In this document: piece by piece, positions 7,646 to 19,734 of the stretch
Layout of the letters: every line of letters begins with the position of its first letter
Numbering within the stretch: position 1 is the first letter of the stretch
Assembly: GCA_026075535.2 (NCBI GenBank)
Contig: AP026547.1
Location: 3,782,001 to 3,846,000, forward strand
From: Tricholoma matsutake
Lineage: Eukaryota > Basidiomycota > Agaricomycetes > Agaricales > Tricholomataceae
Reading direction: 5' to 3'
Length of the DNA stretch: 64,000 nt
The notes under the pieces: generated by a model
Databases searched by the model: none
Told to the model about the DNA's origin: nothing
The model's input: the letters and a program-made list of their open reading frames with translations, nothing else
Program-made: the position numbers and the translations under genes

Positions 7646-10600
7646 CTATCCTGGATCCCACGCACGTGAGTTGAATGACCCAAGTGCAGGGTTGTTGTCC
7701 ATAAATTTGTGGAAGCCTTCGACGGAGTCTGGGCTTGCACGAGTTTTTCTGCGATCCACCTTGGGGCAGACGCGTAGTAAATGGTCTCGAGTTTGTATCT
7801 CGAGACCAAGGCACCAGCATTGGTATTCCCCGTCGAGGGAGAGACGATGACAATACTCCCCTATAGGAGCATGGCCAGTAATCATTCGAGTTGAACGGGA
7901 AGTCAACGTGGTGTTGTTTCCCATTACTTTCAACCAAGGCCCACCTTTGTGAGTCGAGGGTAGTACCGGTTTTCCACCTACTCCTTTGAGTTGGTAGAAA
8001 TGCCGACCATGATACACCGGATCTGAGAACCGGGTGTGCCAATCCTTACAAACAGCCTTTTCGACTTGGTTTCTAAGGTAGTCTAAAGACGTCCGCGGGT
8101 GTCTGCCCACGGAGATCTTGGTGGATGTAGCTACATCGTGAGCCATCTTGTGTACGTTCCACTCAAACTTCGAGGGGACGTGCCAGAATGTTACATTTCT
8201 CTCCTCGTCACCTGCTAGCCAGGGATGAAGGGAGTGACAAGCGTCCAGAGCAAAGATTTGCCCCGAGCATGGTTTTGAATCTATGAGGGACTTGATGCCC
8301 GTGGTAGAGTCTGAGAATATCACCAACTTTTTGCATCCCCTGCTGCACGCAGAGGATACCCCTAGTTGGAGAGCAAATAGTTCGACCTCTGGGGGGGTTC
8401 TCCTCCCAGAAGCTGAGACAACGCGATCCACCTGTTCCCCCTGTCCGAAGACAAGGGCGCAGGCGACAGCTTGAAACTTGACATCTGTGGGCACCAAGGC
8501 GTCCACTGCAACGACGAGAGTGTCGTCCTCTACTTGGGCAGAAGCCCAGGCTCTGTCGAGGTCACTCCTGTAGGAATTCCTCGCTCCATCCTCCTTGGAG
8601 GTAAGGCGATGAGAGGAAAAGTGAGTGGGGAATAGATCCTTCACTCTGTTTCCAGGTGTGTTTTCTTCCCCAAAGGGGGCAAACTCATCGCCTGGTACAA
8701 GGGCCAGAGCTGCAGCCAAAGCGACAGATGGACCCTGTAGGGTAAGTGTGTCGAGCACATTTCCTCCCCAGAGACCTAGCTCATGAGAGTGGGTGGTGCC
8801 AACGTGATTAGGCCCTAAGATTGCTCTTAGGGGGTGTGATGGGGCCAGTAGGGGGGTTCGGAATACTCCCCTATCGACTAGATGATGCAGTAACAGCTGC
8901 ATGGGCAGCAGTCCTGCGATACTTTCCAGACCACCGATGGGGGTGGTTCTGAATGCGCTGAGGATCCAACGAGCAGCAATGGACTGCACTTGGGCCAGTG
9001 TTTTGATGACACCTTTGACACATGCGCCTTTGAAGTGCCAAAGTCTGAGTCCGTATGTCATGATAGGTATGACACACGAACGGTACAAGAGGCATTTCTG
9101 CATAGGGGTTAGTCCCCTGACAGAGTTGCCGAGCATTCCCATCGCCCTTGCAGTTGTAAGGGCTTTGGTGGAGTAGAACCGCATATGCTCCTTGAAGGAG
9201 AGTTTGTGATCGAAGAAGAATCCGAGGTACCTCCAGGTAACCTTGGGCTTGAGGGGGGTATTGCCCATGTAAGGGGCAAAACCGAGATCAATGGGTAGGG
9301 GGTGAACCTCCTTGCCCTTGAGAAGTGAAATATTTCGGACTTGTCATGTTCAAGGATGGGTCCGAGGGAGGTGAATGCCTGGAAGATCCAGCCATACGCT
9401 TTTTTAAGAAGGGGGAGGTTGTCCTCCAGCTGTGGAGAGCAGGCGATGAGGGTGCCATTGTCCACATAAGACATGAGATCGACATCTCTGCCGATTTTGC
9501 TTCTTCTGAAGAGTTTCATGATGGGCGTCAGGTATAATGCTGATAGGACAGGGGACAAGGCAGAGCCTTGTCCCACTCCCACATCGGCTGCAAAGGAGCC
9601 AGATGAGAAAGTGTTCCATTTGTAGGTTGTCTTGCGACCAACCAGGTATGAGCGGAAGAAATTCACTACTTGTGCAGGGAATCCCGACCGAGAAATGATC
9701 TCCAATAGAACCTGGTGGTTCAAGGAGGGGAAGAACTGAGCGATGTCGAAGGCGACAACACTCGTTTTGAGCCCTTTAGCCCATCCTGCCCTAACCAGGT
9801 GGGTAAGGTAGATTCCTGCATCCTCAGTGGAACACTGGGCGACACCTCCGAACTGATTTTGCTCGAAGGCCTCGTGTGCAACTCCGTCGAACTGAAGTCA
9901 CCTAGACAACATTTTTTCGACTAATTTGCCCAGAGTGTTCAGTAGCACGATGGGCCTGAACAACTTTGGGGTGGAGTAGTTAGGTTTCCCCGGCTTTGGG
10001 ATGATAACCGACAGGGATTCCTTAAAGTGAGCCGGCCAATGGCCAGCAGTGATGCACCCCTCAGCAATGCGGGTGATGAGCCCTGCCACTTCTGGGTTGC
10101 TACACCAGTGTTTTAGGTGCGACCATGTAACATGATCGGGACCTGGAGCGGAACAGGAAGAACACGCATTTAACGCTTCTTTCATTTCCGTAGCGGAGAA
10201 CGGGATCCAGGCCCTTCCAGGTACCAGATCAAGTTCATCGAGGATGCTCAGATCGACTACTCGATCTGAGGCAGCGTTATAGGACCCATCAAGGGCTGCC
10301 CAGAGAGAATCCAGATCGTTGCAAGGTTCTCCCCGGTAGGAGATTGCCTCATACGACGGGAGGTTACATTGACAAGTCCAGGACATCAAGTCCCAGGGTC
10401 GTCTATTCATCGTAGCCACTTCTTGGATACGGTCATCGAAAAAATCACGCTTTGCATGTCGCATGACTTTCCTGTACATCTTCCAGTCCTCCCCATCATG
10501 GGAGGCTCTGTAAGTGTCTAGGGCACCGCTGCATTCATCTGTCCACCAACTTTTGGACGACTTGCCGAGGCGGGATTCCTTGGCATGGTTTTCCCATGCC

Positions 10601-11519
10601 TTGGTTAAAATCGCTGATATCGCCAAAACGACATCATCGATTTCTGCCCATTAATGTATTTCCGTGCCAGTCTAGCCACGGAGTTAAAGCGGAGGAGACA
10701 GCGTCACGATATGATGCTTCCTCCTCGGATCCTTTTTTGATCGACCACTTGGTAACCGGAACCAGAGATCCCGGGCTAGGTAGCACTAATGTCAGGGGGG
10801 CATGGTCAGATGTCCCCTTGGCTTCAGGTATGATCTCGCAGTACAATATGAATCTAAGATCCATAGGTATGAACATCAGGTCAATCACTGTGTGGTGAAG
10901 GCCCTGTTGGGGGGGGGAAATGGGTGGGGCCCTCCACTACTGGTAGGGCTCTGGTCAGGCCTAATGCCGTAGCCGTTTCCACTAAGTGGTCAGCATGGAT
11001 CAAGTGTTCAGGCCCCTGGGGGTCCCAGGAGGTGTGCCTCACGTTAAAATCACCACACATGAAGTGTAAGCGTGGGATCGTCATAACGTTCTCGAATAAG
11101 AGCATGATGGCTGAGTGTTGGCTGTCCGAATAGACGTTAGCAAGTAGCATGACCTCCTCCCCTATTCCCAGTGAGAACAATAGGATGTCACAATCATCGA
11201 TCAGATCTCGTCTGAGGCCCAGTCTTAGATTGGCGATGCTGTTTGCAAAGTACACAGCAACGCGTGGAGGGGAGTCGATTCCTGAGGGGCGCACTAACGT
11301 TCCCCAATTTGGGCTCATCGGTGCACCTATAACTTCTTCCCCTTCCCTGTTGTGGGCAGAAGGGGCGTGTCTTATTAATCGCCAAGGAGGCTCTTGGATG
11401 AAAAGCAAGTCATAATCATCTATAAGATCTGCCAGTAACGAGTCCATGTATCCCCAATTACAGTTAACATTCTGACTAAATATGCGCAACTGCAGTGTAG
11501 ATCTAAGTCTATCCCTCAT
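7646..11519 (-). pseudogene. LINE-A ORF2 of A2, frameshifted
   Basis: The ATG is at 11519, directly after the ORF1 TAA; the stop follows WDPG at 7646. All domains are recognisable: APE endonuclease (GDFNVRHTSWD), RT (YVDN instead of YVDD, near 9470), RNase H (VAVDALVP, FSDSTTGI) and a terminal C-x-C...H...C motif. Frameshifts occur at about 10890 (an expanded G run), about 10640 (extra bases in the TCTGCC region), about 9898 and about 9297 (one G lost from a G run). It is non-functional. Homopolymer slippage dominates, unlike the CGA-to-TGA changes of other copies. Confidence 0.88.
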
Positions 11520-13027
11520 TTACGTTCGGCCACCGCATCCTACAGGATGGTAAGCAGGAGGGGAGCGAGAACTGTGTTTCGCACTCACCTCATTTTTTTT
11601 TTTTTTTTTTTTTTTTGGTCAAAAATTTATAACGCGGCGCCCGGTCGCAGTCCGCGGTAGAGACATACAAACAAAGTACACTACGCCCAGCCCAAGTCCT
11701 CCTCCTGCTGATCTTCGCACCAACCACCTGGATAGCTGCAAAGGCCACTAAGGGGGCTCCCTTTATCGAGTAAACGGACTTGCCAGTGGTGGCGTACCGA
11801 CAACCCGAGCTTGACGATGTCGTGTCCCCGAATCCCTACGGGTATGAGTGCAAGATTTAGGGGATACTGCCTCCCCGATGTGAGCCTCTCAGCTCGGAAA
11901 GGAAAGCGTAGTCGACTGGAGTCGTCATAACGCATAACCGACAGAGGATCTGGAAGCGCTCAGGCGCCTCCCCAAACCGGTACCTAGTTTCGTGTCCCCC
12001 CTCCCTGACAGTCGCTCCTGAACACGGGTGGGCCCCCTTTATGAGGGTTAACGGACTCGTCTGGTGCCCAACGGCCACCCCGACATACCGATAACACTAG
12101 CTAGAACCAGACGGGGGTCATACGCCCTGCGCGCACAACCTATCCTGGATCCCACACAAGTGAGTTGAACGACCCCAGTGCTGGGTTGTTGTCCATAAAT
12201 TCGTTGAAGCCCTCGACGGAGTCAGGGCTTGCACGAGTTTCCTTGCGATCCACCTTGGGGCAGATACGTAGTAAATGGTCTCGAGTTTGGATCTCGGGGC
12301 CAAGGCACCAACATTGGTACTCCCCGTCAAGGGATAAACGTTGACGATACTCCCCTATAGGAGCGTGGCCAGTGATCATACGAGTTGAACGGGAAGTCAA
12401 CGTAGTGTTGTTTCCCATTACTTTCAGCCAAGGCCCACCTTTGTGAGTCGAGGGTAAAACCGGTTTTCCACCCACTCCTTTGAGTTGGTAGAAATGCTGA
12501 CCACGGTACGCCGAATCTGAGAAACGGGTGTGCCAATCCTTACAAACGGCCTTTTCGACCTGGTTTTTAAGGTAGTCTAGAGATGTCTGCAGGTGTCTGC
12601 CCACGGAGATCTTGGTAGATGTAGCAACATCGTGAGCCATCTTGTGCACGTTCCACTCGAATTTCGAGGGGACATGCCAGAATGTAATGTTCCTCTCCTC
12701 GTCCCCAGCTAGCCAGGGACGCAGGGAGCGACAGGCGTCCAGGGCAAAGATTTGCCCGGAGCGTGGTTTTGGATCAATTAGGGACTCAATGCCCATAGTG
12801 GAATCTGAGAAGATAACCAACTTCTTGCAGCCTCTGCTGCACGCAGCCGAGACGCCCAGTTGGAGAGCGAAGAGTTCGACTTCTGGAGGGGTTCTCCTCC
12901 CAGAAGCAGATACAACGCGATTGATTTGTTCTCCCTGTCCGAAGACAAGAGCACAGGCGACAGCCTGAAATTTAGCATCTGTGGGCACTGAAGCGTCCAC
13001 TGCAACGACAAGAGTGTCGTCCTCTAC

Positions 13028-15255
13028 GACACTCCTTGACTTGTTACAACCACCATAAATAGTGGTAAACACCTCTGCTCAACGTTGCATGCGACGTCGA
13101 CACTTCAATTTTCGTCCAATTTTCGATCGGATTTCACCATCACGAACGCTCTCGGCGTCTCCAGGCCTACCCTGATTTGCTAAGAGATCCGTCCATCCGA
13201 TCTCCGTGGATGCCCCGGTCATTGTTTTTGACAATGGCTGCTATCTGTCTCGCTCTCCTGGGCTTCGAGGATCCTGACTAGGTGAGTGTCGTTTATGAAA
13301 GAGTAGTCTGGGTCCCTCTGGGGGCTTAGAGTGGGTGTGGGATGCCTGCTTCAACGCTCGCCCAAGTCGACACACTCGTTTAGTTGGGGGAGGTCTGGCT
13401 TAGGGAGAAGGGACGTTATCACTGGATTGCTAGTTGTCTGGGAGGCTTCTAGCCTCCATGCTATGTGAGTCACTACTACTAGGGACAAGCTACACTGACT
13501 ACCCGTTGGAATACACCATCGTTAAAAGGGGCCGGGCGATGGTGCCCCCTGGCGGCTAGGTCGACACCTTGGTGGCCGCCACTCTCCACCAACTCTCTAC
13601 CTCCGGTGCTCACTCCTCTAGGGTGGTATGACCTGGGTTCAATCTTCTCCCACTGGGTTACAGGATGTGCGGCCTGTCCCCCCCTCGGAGCGTTCGGAGG
13701 CAGTATCGGGTGGACCCGGAATAGAGATAAGGGACCAGCTGTTATCGATGGCACGCTACGTATCTTGATTTCTACTATCACCTACTAGCACTAACTTCCC
13801 CTCTCAATGCCTAAACGGCGAACTAGAGCCCAAACACCACGCTGGGGTCTACACGACCCCTCCCTGATTACGGGCGACATCTACGACGATGGCGTCCAAG
13901 ACTACGACACCCGGTACGATCATGACGATCCGGATGTAGCTACTGCCCTACGGGCAGTTAGAGATCTATGGGCTGGAGAAGACCTCTCAGACCCTGAGGA
14001 TGACGAGGATTCTCTTGCTATGCAGGAGGCCCTCAATTATGCCGAGAGCAGCCCCAAGCTAGCCTCGAGGCAAACGATCGACCGTGTGCTGTGGGCGCAG
14101 GACGTCCATGTCGCACATAAACGATGGACTCGCAGTCTCAAACGCGAGGACATGTACACTCAGGAGCTCGGCATTGCTGAGCTCTTCTATCCGGAGGCAT
14201 CCCCTGCCCCGTTACCGCCTTTGCCCCCCATCCCTGAGCTGGTGGAGGACGAAGCGCCGTTATCTGTGAATGAGAGGCTGGAAATCGAAGCCACCTCTCA
14301 TGCCATGCTACACCAACTCAACGCGATGACCATGTTCGTTGGTACCGTCCGTACGTCCGCCGTTCCCCCTGCAGAGAGGAACGCATGGCACCAAATGGCC
14401 TGGGAGTTATTCACGACCACCTGGCGACTGTCTGAGACGATGTCGGCGGAACTAGCAGCCGTTCCGACACCTCTCGACCTCACGTCTCCGGCAGCCTTCC
14501 GGGCTTCCTACGCGGCGGTGCACACCGCTCAATCAGAGCCTCAATCTGGGGAACCCTCGTCCCCAGCACGGCGCCGTCGTCCTCGAGGTCCTCGTGGACA
14601 GCAGCGCCACAACTAGTACAGGGGGCTATCCCCCTCTACGTTCACGGCCACCAAGTAACTGGTGGCCACTATCGGGATGGTGACATGGTGTCGCTTCCCT
14701 ATACCTTCCCCCCACTGCGGGGGGGACGATGTCATCGAGTGCGTGCACATGGGTGCATTTGCTCGAGGGGGGTCTCGGCCCCCTACTTACGGCGGTCACG
14801 GTGAATAACCAGGTGAACAACCACCCACCTTGTTACTGTCACTCGTGCACAACACGGTGACGGTCCACCTCATTCATCTGGGGTGGTCAATCCTCGTTGG
14901 CTGGAAAAACGCAGACGGTTATTCCTCCCGCAAGGGGGGATTTACGGTGAATTAACACTGCTGCGCCTGGTCTGGCCTTGGTCGGACATGTGGCTGGGGG
15001 ACCGTTTGCTCCAGAGGGCGATCTAATGGCTAACTTCGGGAGGGGGGGGCGCCCCCTCCAGATTATTGCCTTTCCTGGCTGAGAGGCCAACGTCTGTGGA
15101 ACTGCCCGCCTAAAGGTGGCTAAAACAGGGACCTGAGTGGGGGATGGGCGAGGGGAACGTGTAGATAAAGTAGTACCCAAGTTTGTACCTTGCTCCGCGG
15201 ACTGCGTTCGAGCCCCGCGTTATAAATTCTGATCCAAAAAAAAAAAAAAAAAAAA
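13028..15255 (+). mobile_element. Element B copy B4, full length
   Basis: The 5' end is ACTCCTTGACTTGTTAC (13031 onward, preceded by a few extra bases). It has an intact ORF, all 3' UTR hairpins and the tail TTCTGATCC plus A-run. The TSD GTGTCGTCCTCTAC lies at 13014-13027 and 15256-15269, inside the RNase H part of LINE A3 ORF2. Confidence 0.93.
13807..14616 (+). CDS. Element B ORF (269 aa) in B4
   Basis: Intact MPK-type B ORF: MPKRRTRAQTPRWGLHD, an acidic N-terminus (DHDDPDVATALRA, then a DDED run), the linker SPAPLPPLPPIPELVEDE, a core with TMFVGTVRTSAVPPAERNAW and MAWELFTTTWRLSE, and a basic tail (RRRRPRGPRGQQ). It is three residues shorter than the B1 protein, mainly in the acidic run. 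It differs from the B5 protein at only about three residues. Function unknown. Confidence 0.82.
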   Translation: MPKRRTRAQTPRWGLHDPSLITGDIYDDGVQDYDTRYDHDDPDVATALRAVRDLWAGEDLSDPEDDEDSLAMQEALNYAESSPKLASRQTIDRVLWAQDVHVAHKRWTRSLKREDMYTQELGIAELFYPEASPAPLPPLPPIPELVEDEAPLSVNERLEIEATSHAMLHQLNAMTMFVGTVRTSAVPPAERNAWHQMAWELFTTTWRLSETMSAELAAVPTPLDLTSPAAFRASYAAVHTAQSEPQSGEPSSPARRRRPRGPRGQQRHN

Positions 15256-15269
15256 GTGTCGTCCTCTAC

Positions 15270-16672
15270 CAGGGCAGAAGCCCAGGCCTTGTCGAGGTCA
15301 CTCCTGTAAGAATTCCTCGCTCCATCCTCCTTAGAGGTGAGACGATGAGAGGAGAAGCAAGTGGGGAATAGGTCCCTCACTCTGTTTCCAGGCGTGTTTT
15401 CTTCCCCAAAGGGGTCGAATTCATCGCCTGGTACAAGGGCCAGAGCTGCGGCCGAGGCGACAGATGGCCCTTGTAAGGTGAGTGTGTCGAGCACGTTCCC
15501 TCCCCAGAGTCCAAGCTCATGAGAGTGGGTGGTGCCTACGTGGTTGGGCCCTAAGATTGCTCTTAGAGGGTGTGATGGAGCCAACAAGGGGGTCCTGAAC
15601 ACTCCTCTGTCGACTAGACGATGCAGTAACAGCTGCATGGGCAACAGTCCTGCGATACTTTCCAGACCGCCGATTGGGGTGGTTCTGAAGGCACCGAGGA
15701 TCCAGCGAGCAGCGATGGACTGCACCTGGGCCAGCGTTTTGATGACACCTTTGACGCGAGCGCCTTTAAAGTGCCAAAGTCTCAGTCCATACGTCATGAT
15801 AGGCACAACGCATGAACGGTAGAGGAGGCGCTTCTGCATGGGAGTTAACCCTCTTACAGAGTTGCCGAGCATACCCATTGCCCTCGCAGTAGTGAGGGCT
15901 TTGGTGGAGTAAAACCGCGTGTGCTCCTTGAAGGAGAGCTTACGGTCGAAGAAGCAGCCAAGGTACCTCCAGGTAACCTTGGGTTTGAGGGGAGTATTGC
16001 CTGTATATGGGGCAAAACCGAGATCTATGGGTAGGGGGGTGAATCTCCTCGCCCTTGAAAAATGAAATACTTCAGACTTGTCGTGTTCGAGGACAAGTCC
16101 AAGGGAGGTGAACGCCTGGAAGATCCATCCATACGCCTTTTTGAGAAGGGGGAGATTATCCTCCAACTGCGGAGAGCGGGCGATGAGGGTACCATCGTCC
16201 ACATAAGACATGAGATCGACATCTCTGCCGACTTCGCTTCTTCTGAAGAGTTTCATGATGGGCGTCAAGTATAACGCCGATAAGACGGGGGACAAGGCAG
16301 AGCCTTGGCCCACTCCCACATCAGCTGCAAAGGAGCCAGATGAGAAAGTGTTCCATTTGTAGGTCGTTTTGCGACCGACTAGATAAGATCGGAAGAAGTT
16401 TACTACTTGCGCAGGAAACCCTGACCGAGAGATGATTTCCAACAGAACCTGATGGTTTAAGGAGGGGAAGAACTGAGCGATGTCAAAGGCGACAACGCTT
16501 GTTTTGAGACCTTTAGCCCACCCAGCTCTGACCAGGTGAGTAAGGTAGATACCCGCATCCTCAGTGGAGCGCTGGGCGACGCCTCCAAACTGGTTCTGTT
16601 CGAAGGCCTCGTGTGCAACACCGTCGAACTGAAGCCGCCTAGACAGCATCTTTTTGACTAACTTGCCCAAGG
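15270..16672 (-). other. LINE A3 ORF2 segment between B4 and B5 (RT core)
   Basis: This spacer is not an independent gene. It is the RT and connection portion of A3 ORF2, with YVDD near 16205 and GQGSALSP near 16300, open over its whole length. Confidence 0.85.
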
Positions 16673-16689
16673 TGTTCAGAAGCACTATA

Positions 16690-18911
16690 TTTTTTTTTTT
16701 TTTTGGATCAGAATTTATAACGCGGGGCTCGAACGCAGTCCGCGGAGCAAGGTACAAACTTGGGTACTACTTTATCTACGCGTTCCCCTCGCCCATCCCC
16801 CACTCAGGTCCCCGTTTTAGCCACCTTTAGGTGGGCAGTTCCACAGACGTTGGCCTCTCAGCCAGGAAAGGCAATAATCTGGAGGGGGCGCCCCCCCCTC
16901 CCGAAGTTAGCCATTAGATCGCCCTCTGGAGCAAACGGTCCCCCAGCCACATGTCCGACCAAGGCCAGACCAGGCGCAGCAGTGTTAATTCACCGTAAAT
17001 CCCCCCTTGCGGGAGGAATAACCGTCTGCGTTTTTCCAGCCAACGAGGATTGACCACCCCAGATGAATGAGGTGGACCGTCACCGTGTTGTGCACGAGTG
17101 ACAGTAACAAGGCGGGTGGTTGTTCACCTGGTTATTCACCGTGACCGCCGTAAGTAGGGGGCCGAGACCCCCCTCGAGCAAATGCACCCATGTGCACGCA
17201 CTCGATGACATCGTCCCCCCTGCAGTGGGGGGAAGGTATAGGGAAGCGACACCATGTCACCATCCCGATAGTGGCCACCAGTTACTTGGTGGCCGTGAAC
17301 GTAGAGGGGGATAGCCCCCTGTACTAGTTGTGGCGCTGCTGTCCACGAGGACCTCGAGGACGACGGCGCCGTGCTGGGGACGAGGGTTCCCCAGATTGAG
17401 GCTCTGATTGAGCGGTGTGCACCGCCGCGTAGGAAGCCCGGAAGGCTGCCGGAGACGTGAGGTCGAGAGGTGTCGGAACGGCTGCTAGTTCCGCCGACAT
17501 CGTCTCAGACAGTCGCCAGGTGGTCGTGAATAACTCCCAGGCCATTTGGCGCCATGCGTTCCTCTCTGCAGGGGGAACGGCGGACGTACGGACGGTACCA
17601 ACGAACATGGTCATCGCGTTGAGTTGGTGTAGCATGGCATGAGAGGTGGCTTCGATTTCCAGCCTCTCATTCACAGATAACGGCGCTTCGTCCTCCACCA
17701 GCTCAGGGATGGGGGGCAAAGGCGGTAACGGGGCAGGGGATGCCTCCGGATAGAAGAGCTCAGCAATGCCGAGCTCCTGAGTGTACATGTCCTCGCGTTT
17801 GAGACTGCGAGTCCATCGTTTATGTGCGACATGGACGTCCTGCGCCCACAGCACACGGTCGATCGTTTGCCTCGAGGCTAGCTTGGGGCTGCTCTCGGCA
17901 TAATTGAGGGCCTCCTGCATAGCAAGAGAATCCTCGTCATCCTCAGGGTCTGAGAGGTCTTCTCCAGCCCATAGATCTCTAACTGCCCGTAGGGCAGTAG
18001 CTACATCCGGATCGTCATGATCGTACCGGGTGTCGTAGTCTTGGACGCCATCGTCGTAGATGTCGCTCGTAATCAGCGAGGGGTCGTGTAGACCCCAGCG
18101 TGGTGTTTGGGCTCTAGTTCGCCATTTAGGCATTGAGAGGGGAAGTTAGTGCTAGTAGGTGATAGTAGAAATCAAGATACGTAGCGTGCCATTGATAACA
18201 GCTGGTCCCTTATCTCTATTCCGGGTCCACCCGATACTGCCTCCGAACGCTCCGAGGGGGGGACAGGCCGCACATCCTGTAACCCAGTGGGAGAAGATTG
18301 AACCCGGGTCATACCACCCTAGAGGAGTGAGCACCGGAGGTAGAGAGTTGGTGGAGAGTGGCGGCCACCAAGGTGTCGATCTAGCCGCCAGGGGGCACCA
18401 TCGCCCGGCCCCTTTTAACGATGGTGTATTCCAACGGGTAGTCAGTGTAGCTTGTCCCTAGTAGTAGTGACTCACATAGCATGGAGGCTAGAAGCCTCCC
18501 AGACAACTAGCAATCCAGTGATAATGTCCCTTCTCCCTAAGCCAGACCTCCCCCAACTAAACGAGTGTGTCGACTTGGGCGAGCGTTGAAGCAGGCATCC
18601 CACACCCACTCTAAGCCCCCAGAGGGACCCAGACTACTCTTTCATAAATGACACTCACCTAGTCAGGATCCTCGAAGCCCAGGAGAGCGAGACAGATAGC
18701 AGCCATTGTCAAAAACAATGACCGGGGCATCCACGGAGATCGGATGGACGGATCTCTTAGCAAATCAGGGTAGGCTTGGAGACGCCGAGAGCGTTCGTGA
18801 TGGTGAAATCCGATCGAAAATCGGACAAGAATTGGAGTCTCGACGTTGCTACCAACATCGAGCAGGAGTGTTTACCACTGTTTATGGTGGTTGTAACAAG
18901 TCAAGGAGCGT
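16690..18911 (-). mobile_element. Element B copy B5, full length
   Basis: The poly-T begins at 16690 and the tail (minus sense) is TTCTGATCC. The 5' terminus CGCTCCTTGACTTG reads downward from 18910. The TSD TGTTCAGAAGCACTATA (17 bp) lies at 16673-16689 and 18912-18928, in the RT part of A3 ORF2. Confidence 0.93.
17324..18133 (-). CDS. Element B ORF (269 aa) in B5
   Basis: Intact MPK-type B ORF starting MPKWRTRAQTPRWGLHD. Relative to B4 it shows R4W, a G-to-S change in LITGDIY, and NAWRQ in place of NAWHQ. The layout is the same: acidic N-terminus, proline linker, helical core, basic tail. The near-identity to B4 implies recent amplification. Function unknown. Confidence 0.82.
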   Translation of the reverse strand: MPKWRTRAQTPRWGLHDPSLITSDIYDDGVQDYDTRYDHDDPDVATALRAVRDLWAGEDLSDPEDDEDSLAMQEALNYAESSPKLASRQTIDRVLWAQDVHVAHKRWTRSLKREDMYTQELGIAELFYPEASPAPLPPLPPIPELVEDEAPLSVNERLEIEATSHAMLHQLNAMTMFVGTVRTSAVPPAERNAWRQMAWELFTTTWRLSETMSAELAAVPTPLDLTSPAAFRASYAAVHTAQSEPQSGEPSSPARRRRPRGPRGQQRHN

Positions 18912-19270
18912 TGTTCAGAAGCACTATAGGTCTGAACGACTTAGGGGTAGAATAATTAGGTTTCCCTGGTTTCGGGATAATGACCGACAGGGACTCCTTA
19001 AAGTGGGCCGGCCAATGGCCAGCAGTGATGCACGCCTCAGCAATGCGGGTGATGAGCCCTGCCACCTCTGGGTTGCTACACCAGTGTTTTAGGTGCGACC
19101 ACGTAACATGATTGGGACCTGGAGCGGAACGGGAAGAGCACGCATTTAACGCTTCTTTCATTTCCGTAACGGAGAACGGGATCCAGGCCCTTTCAGGCAC
19201 TGGATCAAGTTCATCAAGGAAGCTCAGATCGACTACTCGATCTGAGGCAGCGTTATAGGACCCATCAAGG

Positions 19271-19734
19271 CGCCAGACGAGTCCGTTAACCCTCATAAAG
19301 GGGGCCCACCCGTGTTCAGGAGCGACTGTCAGGGAGGGGGGACACAAAACTAGATACCAGTTCGGGGAGGCGCCTGAGCGCTTTCAGATCCGCTGTCGGT
19401 TGCGCGTTACGACGAATGCGTCGACTACGCCCTCCTTTCCGAGCTGAGAGGCTCATGTCGGGGCGGCAATATCCCCTAAATCTTGCACTCATACCCATAG
19501 GGATTCGGGGAACACGACGTCAGGCTCGGGTTGTCGGTACGCCACCACTGGCAAGTCCGTTTACTCGATAAAGGGGGCCCCCTTAGTAGTCATCGCAGCT
19601 ATCCAGGTGGTTGGTGCGAGGATTAGCAGGAGGAGGACTTGGGCTGGGTGTAGTGTACTCTGTTTGTATGTCTCTACCGCGGACTGCGATCGGGCGCCGC
19701 GTTATAAACTTTTGACCCAAAAAAAAAAAAAAAA
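19271..19734 (+). mobile_element. LINE-A copy A4, 3'-UTR-only insertion
   Basis: A severely 5'-truncated LINE-A of 464 bp on the plus strand. It holds only 3' UTR (from CGCCAGACGAGTCCG), the terminal stem-loop, TTATAAACTTTTGACCC and 16 A. The TSD TAGGACCCATCAAGG lies at 19256-19270 and 19735-19749, inside LINE A3 ORF2. It shows the LINE-A 3' end is sufficient as a substrate. Confidence 0.92.

Larger units (their letters stand above)
13028..18911. repeat. 2.2-kb inverted repeat formed by B4 and B5
   Basis: B4 (+, 13028-15255) and B5 (-, 16690-18911) are nearly identical and converge, with their A-tails facing each other across 1434 bp of LINE A3 sequence. A transcript crossing both could fold into a long double-stranded RNA. 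Confidence 0.9.

Noticed and set aside
13270..13800. Spliced intron in the B 5' leader (AG|GTGAGTG donor near 13281)
   Set aside because: The sequence is retained in full-length copies that arose through RNA, and I could not pick a convincing acceptor; it cannot be supported from sequence alone.
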